Below, in pieces: positions 30,886-42,884 of a DNA stretch of 64,000 nt. Where the stretch lies: assembly GCA_947624355.1 (NCBI GenBank), contig CANQKI010000001.1, positions 17,532-81,531 on the forward strand, read 5' to 3'. The stretch is from an uncultured Clostridia bacterium. Its GTDB lineage: Bacteria; Bacillota; Clostridia; Christensenellales; Aristaeellaceae. Each line of letters begins with the position of its first letter. Within the stretch, counting starts at the first letter, position 1. The notes under the pieces are model-generated. The model was not told the origin of the DNA. It searched no databases and saw nothing but the letters and a program-made list of their open reading frames with translations. A program made the translations under genes and the position numbers.

Positions 30886-32115
30886 ATGAAGCTTTCAGTC
30901 CGCTCAACTAAAGCCGCCTGCTATGTCGGTTACATCACGCAGGCTATCCTCAACAATCTGTCGCCGCTGCTTTTTCTGACTTTTCAGCGGGAATTTTCCG
31001 TATCGCTTTCACAGATCAGCTTGATTATCACGCTGAACTTTTTCATCCAGATGACAGTTGATCTTCTTTCTGCCAGATTCGTAGATAAGCTGGGGTATCG
31101 CCCCTGTGTCATCGCCGCCCATACTTTAAGTGTAGCGGGGCTTTGGTGCCTCTCTCTGCTTCCGGGACCTGTTTCCCCCTACTTTGCGCTGCTGCTCGCC
31201 ACGGCCCTGTGCGCAATCGGCGGCGGGCTGCTGGAAGTGCTGGTAAGCCCGATCATTGAAGCGCTTCCGGTGGAGCGGAAGGAAAGCGAAATGAGCCTGC
31301 TTCATTCCTTTTACTGCTGGGGCCAGGTAAGCGTTGTGCTGTTGTCCACGGGATACTTTCTTCTGTTCGGCACGGTAAACTGGCGGATTCTGCCCCTGAT
31401 ATGGGCCCTGATTCCATTGGCAAACGCGTTTCTTTTTGCCCGTGTACCCCTTTGGAAACTGACGGTGGAAGGCGAAGGAATGCGGATTTTTCAGTTATGC
31501 CGCCTGCCGGTTTTCTGGCTGATGATGCTGATGATGCTCTGCGCCGGCGCATGTGAAATGGCTATGAGCCAATGGGCGTCGCTCTTTGCGGAAATGGGCC
31601 TTCAGGTATCCAAGACCGCGGGCGACCTTCTCGGCCCCTGCGCCTTTGCGGCACTGATGGGATTAGCCCGACTGCTGTTTGGCCGTGCAAAGAAAATCCG
31701 AACGGAAACTGCCCTCATGGGCAGCGGGCTGTTGTGCATATGCTGTTATCTGGTTACGGTGCTGTCTCCCTGGCCGCTGCTGTCACTTCTTGGATGCGCT
31801 GTGTGCGGTTTCTCTGTTGGCATCATGTGGCCCGGAACTTTTTCCGTTGCCGCTGCAAGTATTCCAAAAGGCGGCACAGCGCTTTTTGCCTTACTGGCTC
31901 TCGCAGGTGATATCGGCTGCTGCAGCGGGCCTACCGTAGTAGGGTTGATTAGCGACAGTGTTATCGCCAAAGGCTCTTCTTTTCTGAATACCTTGCTGCC
32001 GGAAACTACTTTGTCCCTTGCAGCGCTTAAATCGGGCTTTCTGTTGGCGCTTATATTTCCTGTTTTGCTGTGCGGCGGCATCCTTCTGCTGCAAAAGAGA
32101 AAGAATAGGTTATAA
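30886..32115 (+). CDS. MFS transporter
   Basis: 12-TM layout; ARFVDKLGYRPCVIAAHTLSVAGLW; second-half repeat LARLLFGRAKKIRTETALMGSGLL. Confidence 0.87.
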   Translation: MKLSVRSTKAACYVGYITQAILNNLSPLLFLTFQREFSVSLSQISLIITLNFFIQMTVDLLSARFVDKLGYRPCVIAAHTLSVAGLWCLSLLPGPVSPYFALLLATALCAIGGGLLEVLVSPIIEALPVERKESEMSLLHSFYCWGQVSVVLLSTGYFLLFGTVNWRILPLIWALIPLANAFLFARVPLWKLTVEGEGMRIFQLCRLPVFWLMMLMMLCAGACEMAMSQWASLFAEMGLQVSKTAGDLLGPCAFAALMGLARLLFGRAKKIRTETALMGSGLLCICCYLVTVLSPWPLLSLLGCAVCGFSVGIMWPGTFSVAAASIPKGGTALFALLALAGDIGCCSGPTVVGLISDSVIAKGSSFLNTLLPETTLSLAALKSGFLLALIFPVLLCGGILLLQKRKNRL

Positions 32116-32184
32116 CTGCTCACACTTTTCTATCCAATTTGCATATCCGGAAACCAAAAAATTTCGAAAAATTCTTTCCGGAAC

Positions 32185-32214
32185 TTGACACATTCCTTCA
32201 TTTGATTATATTAT
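32185..32214 (+). promoter_or_regulatory. Putative promoter of the gntR gene
   Basis: TTGACA followed after 16-18 bp by TATATT/TATTAT. Confidence 0.6.
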
Positions 32215-32272
32215 TATTATGTATATCCTGTATAAGGACGTATCGCCACGACGTACTGAAAGGGGATTCCCA

Positions 32273-32950
32273 ATGAGCAATGAAGCATTTCCCATCGGAA
32301 ATGAAAACCGGCCCATCCGCGATATTGCCTATGAGCAATTGAAGCACGCCATTATTACCGGTCAGATTCCCGCCGGTTCCCGCATTGTGGAAACCGCCTA
32401 TGCAGACAAACTGCATATCAGCCGCACGCCCCTCCGGGAAGCCTTGCGCAAACTGGAAAAGGACGGCCTGGTAGAATACGTTTTGCACCGCGGTGTGGTC
32501 GTGCGAGCTTTCACGATTGAGGATATTGATGAAATTTTCACCATCCGCAACGCAATGATGATGCTGCTTCTTCCCTCCATTGTAGAAAACGTAACAGAAG
32601 AATCCCTGAATCGCCTGCAGGATATCCTCAAGGAAATGGATATTGCTCAGGAACAGGCAGACGCAGAAAAACTGGCCATCCTCAACCGTGCGTTTCACGG
32701 AACCATCGAGCACCTCTCCCCCAAGCTGCGCATTTTGCGGGTGATTGACAGCCAGGAGGAATATGTAAACCGTTTTTCTGCCCTGACAATTGCCAGCATT
32801 GTCCGCCGTTCCACTGCCCATCAGGAACATCATAAGATGGTAGAATTGCTGGAAAAGCACGACCTGGAAGGGCTGAAAAAGCTGATGGAACACCACCTGG
32901 ACGAAAGCAAGCAGACCTGCCTGCAGGCTGTGCAGCATAAACGGGGATAA
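32273..32950 (+). CDS. GntR (FadR subfamily) transcriptional regulator
   Basis: AYEQLKHAIITGQIPAGSRIVETAYADKLHISRTPLREALRKLEKDGLVEY wHTH and FCD-like C-terminal domain. Confidence 0.92.
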   Translation: MSNEAFPIGNENRPIRDIAYEQLKHAIITGQIPAGSRIVETAYADKLHISRTPLREALRKLEKDGLVEYVLHRGVVVRAFTIEDIDEIFTIRNAMMMLLLPSIVENVTEESLNRLQDILKEMDIAQEQADAEKLAILNRAFHGTIEHLSPKLRILRVIDSQEEYVNRFSALTIASIVRRSTAHQEHHKMVELLEKHDLEGLKKLMEHHLDESKQTCLQAVQHKRG

Positions 32951-32985
32951 CTGCAAATTAAAACAAATAAAAGGAGGAACAAATC

Positions 32986-34761
32986 ATGTGTAAAGATTGG
33001 ACCTGGGATTTATCCGTACTCTATCGGGGGTTTGACGATCCGCAAATCGAAAAAGACTTTGCCGCGTTGCAAAACCTGGTGGCCGATGCAAAGACACAGC
33101 TGAACGCCGGTAAAGACGCCCTCGAAACGCTGGAAGCGGTAACAGATGCGTTTGAAAATATCAGGAAGCTGAGCAGCGCGCTGGGGTCGTTTGCCAGCCT
33201 GACTTTGGCTGCAGACGCTTCCAATGAAGCCGCCCAGCAACTGATGGACAGGCTGATGAATTTTTCTGTGCAGTCTTCCGTTTTGTATGCTGCACTTTCG
33301 CGCTATATCGGTGAACTGCCTGACCTGGATTCCCTCATCGAAAAAAGCGAAAAATTGAAGAAAATCGCTTTTTATCTGCGCCGGAAAAAAGCGGATGCTG
33401 CTCACGAGATGGCTCCGGAAATCGAAGAATGGATGATGCGGATGTCTCTTTCCGGCGGCGAAGCGTTCGCCAATCTCCGGGACAAGCTGGATGCCACATT
33501 GACTGTGGACTACCGTGGCACTCAGATTCCCCTGGCGGCCGCCCGGGCAAAAGCCTATGATCCCGATCCTCAGGTGCGGAAAGACGCATACGAAGCGGAA
33601 CTTGCTTCGTATGCCAAAATCGAAATTCCTATGGCCGCCTGCCTGAACGGCATCAAGGGTGAATCGCTCACCCTGATCGAGGCTGAACATTTTGACTCCA
33701 TTTTGGATCAATCCCTTTTCAATTCCAATATGGACAGGGCAACCCTGGACGCCATGTGGACGGCAATCCGGGAGGCTCTTCCGGAATTCCGCAAGTATCT
33801 GCGCAAGAAGGGTGAAATCCTGGGGCACAAAAACGGGCTGCCGTTCTATGACCTTTTCGCGCCCATTGCTGCGCCCGGTTATGTGCCGCCCTCTTTCACC
33901 ATTGAGGAAGCACGTCAAAAGCTGATTGCTGAAATGAGCAAATTTACCCCTGATATGGGCAAATTTATCGATCACGCTTTTGAAGACCGTTGGATCGACG
34001 TATTCCCCCGGGAAGGCAAGGGAGGCGGCGCATTTTGCGCTGAGCTTCACGCCCTGGATCAAAGCAGGGTGCTCACCAATTTCGCAGGGTCTTTCTCCGA
34101 TGTCAGCACCCTGGCCCACGAGCTCGGCCATGCCTGGCATAACCGCTGCATGGCCGGGCTGCCCGCCTGCATGACGAACGCGCCCATGCCCCTGGCCGAA
34201 ACCGCCTCTATTTTCAATGAAACCCTGCTTGCCAACGCTGCCATGAGCGCCGCCGATAAAAAGGAACGCCTTACCCTGCTGGAAGGCAACCTGATGGAAA
34301 CCACTCAGACCATTGTGGATATTTACAGCCGTTTCCTCTTTGAATCCTGGGTGATCGAAACCCGCAAGGATCACACCCTGTCTGTAGCCGAACTCAAGGA
34401 ATTAATGCTGAAAGCCCAGGAAGAAAGCTACGGCAACGGGCTTGATCCCGATATCCGTCATCCCTACATGTGGGCCTGCAAGAGTCATTATTACAGTGTA
34501 GGCTTCGCTTTCTACAACTTCCCCTATGCCTTCGGCCAGCTTTTCGGTGTAGGCGTATATGCCCAGTACAAAGCGCAAGGCGCTTCTTTCGTGCCCAAAT
34601 ACAATCAGCTGCTCCGCTCCTGCGGCTCGGGCATGGTAGCCGATGTGGCCGCCAGCGTGGGCATTGATGTAAGAAGCGTGGATTTCTGGCGTTCTTCGCT
34701 GGATGTATACAAAAAGCAGATTGAAGAATTCATTGCGCTGGCTGATGAACTGATGGCCTGA
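32986..34761 (+). CDS. pepF: Oligoendopeptidase F (M3 family)
   Basis: Zn motif LAHELGHAWHNR; FAGSFSDVSTLAHELGH; SHYYSVGFAFYNFPYAFGQLFG. Confidence 0.94.
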   Translation: MCKDWTWDLSVLYRGFDDPQIEKDFAALQNLVADAKTQLNAGKDALETLEAVTDAFENIRKLSSALGSFASLTLAADASNEAAQQLMDRLMNFSVQSSVLYAALSRYIGELPDLDSLIEKSEKLKKIAFYLRRKKADAAHEMAPEIEEWMMRMSLSGGEAFANLRDKLDATLTVDYRGTQIPLAAARAKAYDPDPQVRKDAYEAELASYAKIEIPMAACLNGIKGESLTLIEAEHFDSILDQSLFNSNMDRATLDAMWTAIREALPEFRKYLRKKGEILGHKNGLPFYDLFAPIAAPGYVPPSFTIEEARQKLIAEMSKFTPDMGKFIDHAFEDRWIDVFPREGKGGGAFCAELHALDQSRVLTNFAGSFSDVSTLAHELGHAWHNRCMAGLPACMTNAPMPLAETASIFNETLLANAAMSAADKKERLTLLEGNLMETTQTIVDIYSRFLFESWVIETRKDHTLSVAELKELMLKAQEESYGNGLDPDIRHPYMWACKSHYYSVGFAFYNFPYAFGQLFGVGVYAQYKAQGASFVPKYNQLLRSCGSGMVADVAASVGIDVRSVDFWRSSLDVYKKQIEEFIALADELMA

Positions 34762-34777
34762 AAAGGAGATTTTATTC

Positions 34778-35269
34778 ATGCAATCGCTGAATATGCAGAT
34801 CCTGGAAATCCTGAACGAAGACTGCCGCACACCCCTGGAACGGATCGCCGTCATGACCGGCGCAACCCTTACGGACGTCGCTCAGGCAATCGACGATATG
34901 GAAAAGCAGCACGTTATCCTGCACTATGCTCCGGTCATTAACTGGGATAAGACCGACCGGGAGCGGGTGGAAGCCATGATCGAGGTCAAGGTGACGCCCC
35001 AGCGGGATATGGGCTTTGACGCGCTGGCCGGGCGGATTTACCGTTTTGACGAGGTAAAAAGCGTATATCTCATGAGCGGCAGTTATGATTTACTGGTTCT
35101 GGTGGAGGCAAGAACGCTGAAGGAACTGGCCTTGTTTGTCAGCGAGAAGCTGAGTCCCCTGGAAAACGTCACCGGAACAGCCACCAGCTTTGTCCTCAAG
35201 CGGTATAAGCAGGACGGCATCATTTTCGTGGGCGAGACCACCGATAAACGGTTGGCGGTGTCGCCATGA
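34778..35269 (+). CDS. Lrp/AsnC family transcriptional regulator
   Basis: MQILEILNEDCRTPLERIAVMTG HTH and RAM-like C-terminal domain; ATGA overlap with the aminotransferase. Confidence 0.9.
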   Translation: MQSLNMQILEILNEDCRTPLERIAVMTGATLTDVAQAIDDMEKQHVILHYAPVINWDKTDRERVEAMIEVKVTPQRDMGFDALAGRIYRFDEVKSVYLMSGSYDLLVLVEARTLKELALFVSEKLSPLENVTGTATSFVLKRYKQDGIIFVGETTDKRLAVSP

Positions 35270-36441
35270 TGAGCAGTTTCATATCACCACGGGTAGCGCA
35301 AGTGCCGCCTTCAGGCATCCGAAGATTTTTCGATATCGCCGGCACCATGAAGGACGCCATTTCCCTTGGGGTAGGCGAACCGGATTTTATAACACCCTAC
35401 CATATCCGCAATGCCGCCATTGACAGCCTTCTGGACGGTGAAACCCAGTATACGCCCAATCGCGGGCTTCTCGCTCTGCGTCAGGAAATCGCCCGCTATC
35501 TGGAAGGGAATTTTGGGGTATCCTATGATCCGGAACAGGAAATCCTGGTGACGGTCGGCGCCAGCGAGGCCATTGACCTGGCGCTGCGCGTATGCACCCG
35601 TCCCGACGACGAAGTCATTCTGCCCGATCCCGGCTATGTGAGTTATGCGCCCTGTGTCACTTTCGCAGGCGGTGTTCCCGTACCCGTTCCTACCCTTGCA
35701 AAAGACGACTTCCGCATGACAGCTGAGAGCATTGAAGCTGCGGTCACAGCGAAAACCCGTGCCTTGATTCTGCCCTACCCCAACAATCCAACCGGGGCGG
35801 TCATGACTATGGACGAGCTGCTCAAAATCGCCCAGGTCGCGGAAAAGCACGATTTATTGGTTATCAGCGATGAAATTTATATGGAGCTCACCTATTCGGA
35901 CGGTGAGAAAATCTGCTTTGCATCTCTGCCCGGCATGAAAGAAAGAACCGTTACTATCAACGGTTTTTCAAAGGCATTTGCCATGACGGGCTGGCGGCTG
36001 GGGTATGCCTGCGGCCCCAGGGATTTTCTGTATGAAATGAATAAAATTCATCAATACGCTATTATGTGCGCCTCCCGTCAGGCCCAGGTGGGGGCTCTGC
36101 AGGCGCTTCGGCGTGGCCGTGAAAACGGATACGAGGATGTGGCTGCCATGCGGCAAAGCTATGACCGCCGCCGCCGCGTGATGCTGGATGCATTTCAAAA
36201 AATGGGGCTTCCGTGCTTTGAGCCCAAGGGGGCATTCTACTGCTTCCCGTCCATTGAAAAAACCGGTCTTACAAGCGAAGAATTCTGCACAAGGCTGCTT
36301 CGGGAAAAAAAGGTGGTCTGTGTCCCGGGAGATGCGTTCGGCAAAAGCGGCGAAGGGCATATCCGCTGCTGCTACGCTACTGATCTCAATCGGATGCTGG
36401 AAGCCTTTGAACGGATGGATGCTTTCATCCATTCCCTTTGA
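35266..36441 (+). CDS. Pyridoxal phosphate-dependent aminotransferase (class I/II)
   Basis: LGVGEPDFITPYHIRNAA; PYPNNPTGAVM; NGFSKAFAMTGWRLGYACGP PLP-lysine. Confidence 0.94.
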   Translation: MMSSFISPRVAQVPPSGIRRFFDIAGTMKDAISLGVGEPDFITPYHIRNAAIDSLLDGETQYTPNRGLLALRQEIARYLEGNFGVSYDPEQEILVTVGASEAIDLALRVCTRPDDEVILPDPGYVSYAPCVTFAGGVPVPVPTLAKDDFRMTAESIEAAVTAKTRALILPYPNNPTGAVMTMDELLKIAQVAEKHDLLVISDEIYMELTYSDGEKICFASLPGMKERTVTINGFSKAFAMTGWRLGYACGPRDFLYEMNKIHQYAIMCASRQAQVGALQALRRGRENGYEDVAAMRQSYDRRRRVMLDAFQKMGLPCFEPKGAFYCFPSIEKTGLTSEEFCTRLLREKKVVCVPGDAFGKSGEGHIRCCYATDLNRMLEAFERMDAFIHSL

Positions 36442-36464
36442 CCGAAATGAAAAAGGAGGAAACC

Positions 36465-38187
<1,723 letters not shown>

Positions 38188-38217
38188 GAATTCACTGTAC
38201 AAAGGACGGAAACTGCA

Positions 38218-39174
38218 TTGCACGGAAAAATCATGCTGCTGCCGGGCACGGAAGCCGGAAAAAAGCTCTGCGCCATCGCCGAAAAACTATTGACCGAAAT
38301 TTTCGGTTCCTTTCATCACAGCCTGAGCCTGATGCGGGAAAAAATCGGCGAAAAGTCCATGGCCGCATATGGAAGTCCTCTGACAGAAGAAACGGTGGAT
38401 GCCTGCCTTGAATGCCAGGCCATCTATTTGGGCGACGGCGCGTGTAAAGGAGCCGATGAATTATTCGACGCGCTTGAAATGCCTGTGCGGATCCGTTCCT
38501 ATTGTATTCCGGATTCGCTGTGCGGGCGGCATGAATCTCCTGTGAATTTATGGGTAGCCAGAGCGCTGGCCCTGGATGCCGAAACGACTTCCGCAGCTTT
38601 CCGGAGTGCGTTTGCATTCGCGCGGGAAGAAAACGCCCCGCTTCACATGATTTTGCCCACTGGCAGCGCTTCCAAAGCGCTTTGGGAAGAGCAAATGAAG
38701 ATTTGCCAAGCGAGTTTTTCATCTGTTCAGGCAGATACTTTTGAAGCGGACAAAACCGTCGCCCAGCTGATCACCATGCCTGAATCGCTTGGGATGCTGC
38801 TTTGTCCGCCCTATGTGGGTGGTATTCTTCTTTCCGCCGCTGACGCCCTCTGCCCACACCCCGGATTGATCTATGACCACGCGCGCACCGAAAACATTGC
38901 TTTGTATGCGTCCCATATTGTCACAGACGATCCGTATGAAATGATTCTCAATCCTGTTTCCGCAGCGCGTGCCGTGGCGCATCTGCTGCGTGTTTCCCTG
39001 CGTTTGCGTCAGGAAGCGGACTGCCTCGACGCTGCCGTCAATAATGTGCTGTTCACTGGCTGGCGCGGCGACGAAATCGACGTTTTCCGGGAAGATCCCG
39101 ATCAACTGGTGGAGCGCATATGCGAACAGATTGCCGTGGCAGGCGAGCTGGTCACCAAAGGAGGATTTTCGTAA
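38218..39174 (+). CDS. Degenerate isocitrate/isopropylmalate dehydrogenase-like protein (probable pseudoenzyme)
   Basis: Fold-level correspondence: IMLLPGTEAGKKLCAIAEKLL (LPGDGIGPE region), LTEETVDACLECQAIYLGDG, PESLGMLLCPPYVGGILLSAADAL (NLFGDILSD region), NPVSAARAVAHLLR (NP.A.ILS..MLL region). Confidence 0.75.
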   Translation: MHGKIMLLPGTEAGKKLCAIAEKLLTEIFGSFHHSLSLMREKIGEKSMAAYGSPLTEETVDACLECQAIYLGDGACKGADELFDALEMPVRIRSYCIPDSLCGRHESPVNLWVARALALDAETTSAAFRSAFAFAREENAPLHMILPTGSASKALWEEQMKICQASFSSVQADTFEADKTVAQLITMPESLGMLLCPPYVGGILLSAADALCPHPGLIYDHARTENIALYASHIVTDDPYEMILNPVSAARAVAHLLRVSLRLRQEADCLDAAVNNVLFTGWRGDEIDVFREDPDQLVERICEQIAVAGELVTKGGFS

Positions 39175-40271
39175 TGCGTTACGTGAAACCCGATTACCGG
39201 AACTGCGGCCTGAATGTCATTTCATCCATTGCAGAATACTTCGGTCTGCCGCTTGGACATCCTTCCCTGCCCTTGCTGGATAAATACCTTGCGAACAAAA
39301 ATTATCAAAATGTTATTCTGATGCTCTTTGACGGCATGGGAATGGATCTTTTGGCCCATGCGCTTCCGGAAGATTCTTTTCTGCGGCGCCATGTCGCTTC
39401 GTCCATTTCTGCGGTATATCCTTCCACCACGACCTGCGCCACAACCGCCATCGAATGCGGATTAAGCCCGCGGGAGCATGCGTGGCTTGGCTGGACGCTG
39501 TATTTTCCTCAAATTCAAAAGCCTGTGGATATCTTCATCAATCTCTCCGATGGAGAGCCTGCCGCCGATTACCATGTCGCCAATCGTTTTATTCCACGCG
39601 ATTTTATTTTTCACCGTATCACGGAAGCGGGTCGTGCCGAGGCGTGCAGCGTTTCGCCCTTTGGCGACGTCCGTGTGGAATCCCTGGATGATCTTTTCAG
39701 CACGACCCTTAACCTTGCTCAGGATGAAAAGCGCCGATATATCTATACCTATTGGGGCAATCCTGATCATACCATGCACGCAAAAGGCTGCTATCATGAA
39801 AATGTTCTGGAAACAGTACAAGATATCAATGACAGATTGGAACGCTTTTACGCCCAGCTCCCGCCCGATACCCTGCTGCTGCTCACAGCAGATCACGGCC
39901 TCATCGACGGCGATTTCAAATATCTGGAAGATACGCCTGAGCTTTACCAAATGCTGCTCCATGATGCAACCATTGAAACCCGCGCCGTATCCTTCCACGT
40001 AAAACCCGAATACAAAGCCGCGTTTCCGGCTGCATTTGAAAAGGTGTTCGGCGGCCATTTCCTGCTGATGACCCGGGATGAATTTATCCGGGATTATCTG
40101 GGCGACGGGGAAATCCGCCCCCAGGTTTATGATTTTGTCGGCGACTACATGGCCCTTGCCATTGATGCTGTCTGTATCGGCAACCATCGGAGCGAACATG
40201 AATTAAAGGGCGTCCACGCGGGGCTGACGCCTCAGGAAATGCTGGTACCCCTGATGATTGCGGAGAAATAA
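39174..40271 (+). CDS. Alkaline phosphatase superfamily / nucleotide pyrophosphatase-phosphodiesterase
   Basis: VILMLFDGMGMDLL metal site; YPSTTTCATTAIECG nucleophile Thr region; YWGNPDHTMHAKG; LLTADHGLID. ATG overlaps the previous stop (TAATG). Confidence 0.88.
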   Translation: MRYVKPDYRNCGLNVISSIAEYFGLPLGHPSLPLLDKYLANKNYQNVILMLFDGMGMDLLAHALPEDSFLRRHVASSISAVYPSTTTCATTAIECGLSPREHAWLGWTLYFPQIQKPVDIFINLSDGEPAADYHVANRFIPRDFIFHRITEAGRAEACSVSPFGDVRVESLDDLFSTTLNLAQDEKRRYIYTYWGNPDHTMHAKGCYHENVLETVQDINDRLERFYAQLPPDTLLLLTADHGLIDGDFKYLEDTPELYQMLLHDATIETRAVSFHVKPEYKAAFPAAFEKVFGGHFLLMTRDEFIRDYLGDGEIRPQVYDFVGDYMALAIDAVCIGNHRSEHELKGVHAGLTPQEMLVPLMIAEK

Positions 40272-40278
40272 AGTATGC

Positions 40279-40313
40279 CCCCGTCAGGCATCAGCCCGAC
40301 GGGGAAATTTTTT
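40279..40313 (+). terminator. Rho-independent terminator
   Basis: CCCCGTC-A-GGC ATCA GCC-C-GACGGGG followed by AAATTTTTT, between convergent genes. Confidence 0.8.
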
Positions 40314-42672
40314 ATGCGATTTCTTCCTGACGCCTGCGTTCCGGATACCGTTGCTGCACACGGACACAGAGCACTGTCATGTCATCTGACGGCAGGCCGT
40401 CCTGCTGAATGAGTGCTTCCTGCAAAAGCGCATCGGCAATGTGCTGCGGCGTATCATCGAAATTGCGGCGAATCACAGAAAGAATCTGTTCCTCCGTGGA
40501 AAAAGCATCCGTAATGCCGTCGCTCATAAGAAGCAGCACATCATTCTCCCCCATCTGAAACGTGTGTTCCATGGGCACCACATGTTCAATAATACCAAGG
40601 GGAAGCGCCTCCCCTTCAATCACCCTGATTTTCTGTCCCTGCACTAAGATGGAAGCGCAGGCCCCCAGTTTGTTAAGCGCCGCTTGTCCTGTCCACAAAT
40701 CGATAATGCAAATGTCTACCGTTGCGAACTGTTCACCGCCTGTGGCCGAAAGCATTGATCCGTTTACCGCCGTCATGGCTTGGCCGCGGGTATATCCTGC
40801 CTCCATACAAAGTGAAAGCAGCTCCAGCGTTTTTTTGCTTTCTTCCCTGGCTTCGGCTCCGTGGCCCATGCCGTCACTGAGCGCAATCAGCGCCCGTCCC
40901 CCTGTCAGCTGCCGAACAAGCACTGCGTCCCCGTTGTCTGGACGTCTGCCCATCTGTGCTTTCCGCTCGGGCGTAACGGCACAGGCGGTTGACATGCCGG
41001 TCGTAATATACAGAACCGGTTCCGCTTCCAGCAAAACATAACCGGCACGTTGCTCCGTGACCTGCATCCGAACGCCGAGGCGCATCCCGATATGGCGAGC
41101 AAGCGTATCTTTTTCGGGCAAATGAACGGCCATTCCCTCATAGGCAAGACAAACGGTTAAGCGCCCGTCCACCTTCTTGACAAAGGATACATGTCCAGGA
41201 AAATGAAGGCCCTGCAGCGCTTCCTCCGCCTGATTGATCCATTCCTGTTCATCGTAGGTATCAGCCATTCCTTCCAGGCTGATCTGCTGGGCTGCCTGAG
41301 AAAGCGCTGTCAAGTGCGTTTGCAGCATGGCGCGTTCATAATCGGCACACAAAACGCGCTTGCTGCGTTCCTGCCTGGCATTATCCAGCTGATACAGGAT
41401 CCCGGGAATTCTGGAAATCCGCGGACAAAAATCAAAGTGACTGTTAATCAGGCGATAGGTGTCCTCCTCATTGTCGGGCCTTTGGGACAGCGCCTGCATG
41501 GCGGCTTTTGTCTGATCATAACGATCCCGCCAGCAAATGGGCAGCCTGTCACAGTCCTGACACAGCCGTTCCGTTATGGTTTCACTTTCTTCGTCGCAAC
41601 CTGCAGAGGCAGCCCGCGCCTTCGGCAGGGCATCCGCCATCTGGTCAATCGCCTGCACCCATTGCTGCATTCTCAAACGAAGATAAGCGTTTTCCTTGGG
41701 TTTTCCCCAATGTATTTTTTTCGCAAGTTTATTGATCCGACGTAAGAATTTGGATGGAAGCAATGAAAAAATCAACGCTCCCAAAAACGCGGCCGCAAGA
41801 AGCAAAGGATAAATTCCGTATACAGTCAGAAACATGGCAGCGCACTGAAACGCCAGAAAGAGCAGACCGGTCAGCAGCCTGTTTTTCCCTTGCAGAAGGC
41901 CGCTTGCCGGGGCGCCAATCGTCAGCAAAACCAGCGGAAGGCCTCCCTGCCCGCCCATCATCAATGCCATGGCGCAGGACAATCCCACACAGATTCCCGG
42001 CATGCACCCCAGCATCCACCCGACTGTCAATGTAATCGTTTGCGCCGCTATCATGCCAAAATTCAGTTTGACGACAGTCAGTTTCGCAGCGCCGGACAGC
42101 ATCAGCAGACACGGCAAAGCAAGACACAGCACATCGTCCGATCCCAATTCGCTTTTCCGGTCTTTGACAAGCCCTGCCGCTCTTAGCAAAGCAGGCATGG
42201 AAACAATCCCTAACAGGATGCCCATCCCAGACAGCAAGGCCGTTTGTACCGTTTCCGCTTCCAGAATTCCGGGCAGGGCCCGCAGAAGCAGCAGCAACGC
42301 AACAAATATGAACATGGGTACTTTTTTATGACGAAGCATAGGCAGCATTCCCCTGCAAAGGCAGCAGGCAAGCAGCTGTGCCAAATCCGGCTCAATCCCC
42401 CACGCGCATCGGAAAAGTGTGCCAAGGCAGATTCCCAGCATTGCAGCGCCCGTTTTACCGTTCATACTTATCAGCGCTGCCAGGCAGCATACCGCATACG
42501 GCGAAGGCACAAAGAAACAATCGGCAATGCTCAGCAGAAAAAAGGCCCCGGCCATGGGCAGCTGTTTCATTGCCCTTTTCATGGCCTGGCCCGTCAACGG
42601 CCGTATTCTGCGTAAGGTGCCTCTCAGCGTACGACGCCGTTTTGCCTGCGTGAAGGTTTGTGCGCCCTGCAT
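40312..42672 (-). CDS. spoIIE: Stage II sporulation protein E (SpoIIE, PP2C-type phosphatase)
   Basis: Multi-TM N-terminus; C-terminal PP2C: LSDGMGHGAEAREESKKTLELL, ATVDICIIDLWTGQAALNKLGACAS, LLLMSDGITDAF. ATG 42672 lies 6 nt after GGAGGG. Confidence 0.92.
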   Translation of the reverse strand: MQGAQTFTQAKRRRTLRGTLRRIRPLTGQAMKRAMKQLPMAGAFFLLSIADCFFVPSPYAVCCLAALISMNGKTGAAMLGICLGTLFRCAWGIEPDLAQLLACCLCRGMLPMLRHKKVPMFIFVALLLLLRALPGILEAETVQTALLSGMGILLGIVSMPALLRAAGLVKDRKSELGSDDVLCLALPCLLMLSGAAKLTVVKLNFGMIAAQTITLTVGWMLGCMPGICVGLSCAMALMMGGQGGLPLVLLTIGAPASGLLQGKNRLLTGLLFLAFQCAAMFLTVYGIYPLLLAAAFLGALIFSLLPSKFLRRINKLAKKIHWGKPKENAYLRLRMQQWVQAIDQMADALPKARAASAGCDEESETITERLCQDCDRLPICWRDRYDQTKAAMQALSQRPDNEEDTYRLINSHFDFCPRISRIPGILYQLDNARQERSKRVLCADYERAMLQTHLTALSQAAQQISLEGMADTYDEQEWINQAEEALQGLHFPGHVSFVKKVDGRLTVCLAYEGMAVHLPEKDTLARHIGMRLGVRMQVTEQRAGYVLLEAEPVLYITTGMSTACAVTPERKAQMGRRPDNGDAVLVRQLTGGRALIALSDGMGHGAEAREESKKTLELLSLCMEAGYTRGQAMTAVNGSMLSATGGEQFATVDICIIDLWTGQAALNKLGACASILVQGQKIRVIEGEALPLGIIEHVVPMEHTFQMGENDVLLLMSDGITDAFSTEEQILSVIRRNFDDTPQHIADALLQEALIQQDGLPSDDMTVLCVRVQQRYPERRRQEEIA

Positions 42673-42814
42673 CCGCATCCCTCCATCCGGTTCAGCCGGA
42701 ACCGGACCGTTTTCATTTCCATCGGTGTATGCACATTCGCATCCGATTGCATGATTATATACCGTATTTGTACAAGACATCTGTCGAATCAGTGTGCAGA
42801 ATTTATCAATGAAT

Positions 42815-42849
42815 ATCGAAAAACCGGACGGGAAGAATTCCCGCCCGGT
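42815..42849 (-). terminator. Rho-independent terminator of the SH3b gene
   Basis: Minus strand ACCGGGCGGGAA TTC TTCCCGTCCGGT TTTTC. Confidence 0.78.
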
Positions 42850-42884
42850 CTTCGTTCATTTGATGGAATGTTCTTGCAATCGGA

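Noticed and set aside
33010-34374. 454-aa minus-strand ORF opposite pepF
   Set aside because: Antisense shadow of a clear M3 peptidase.
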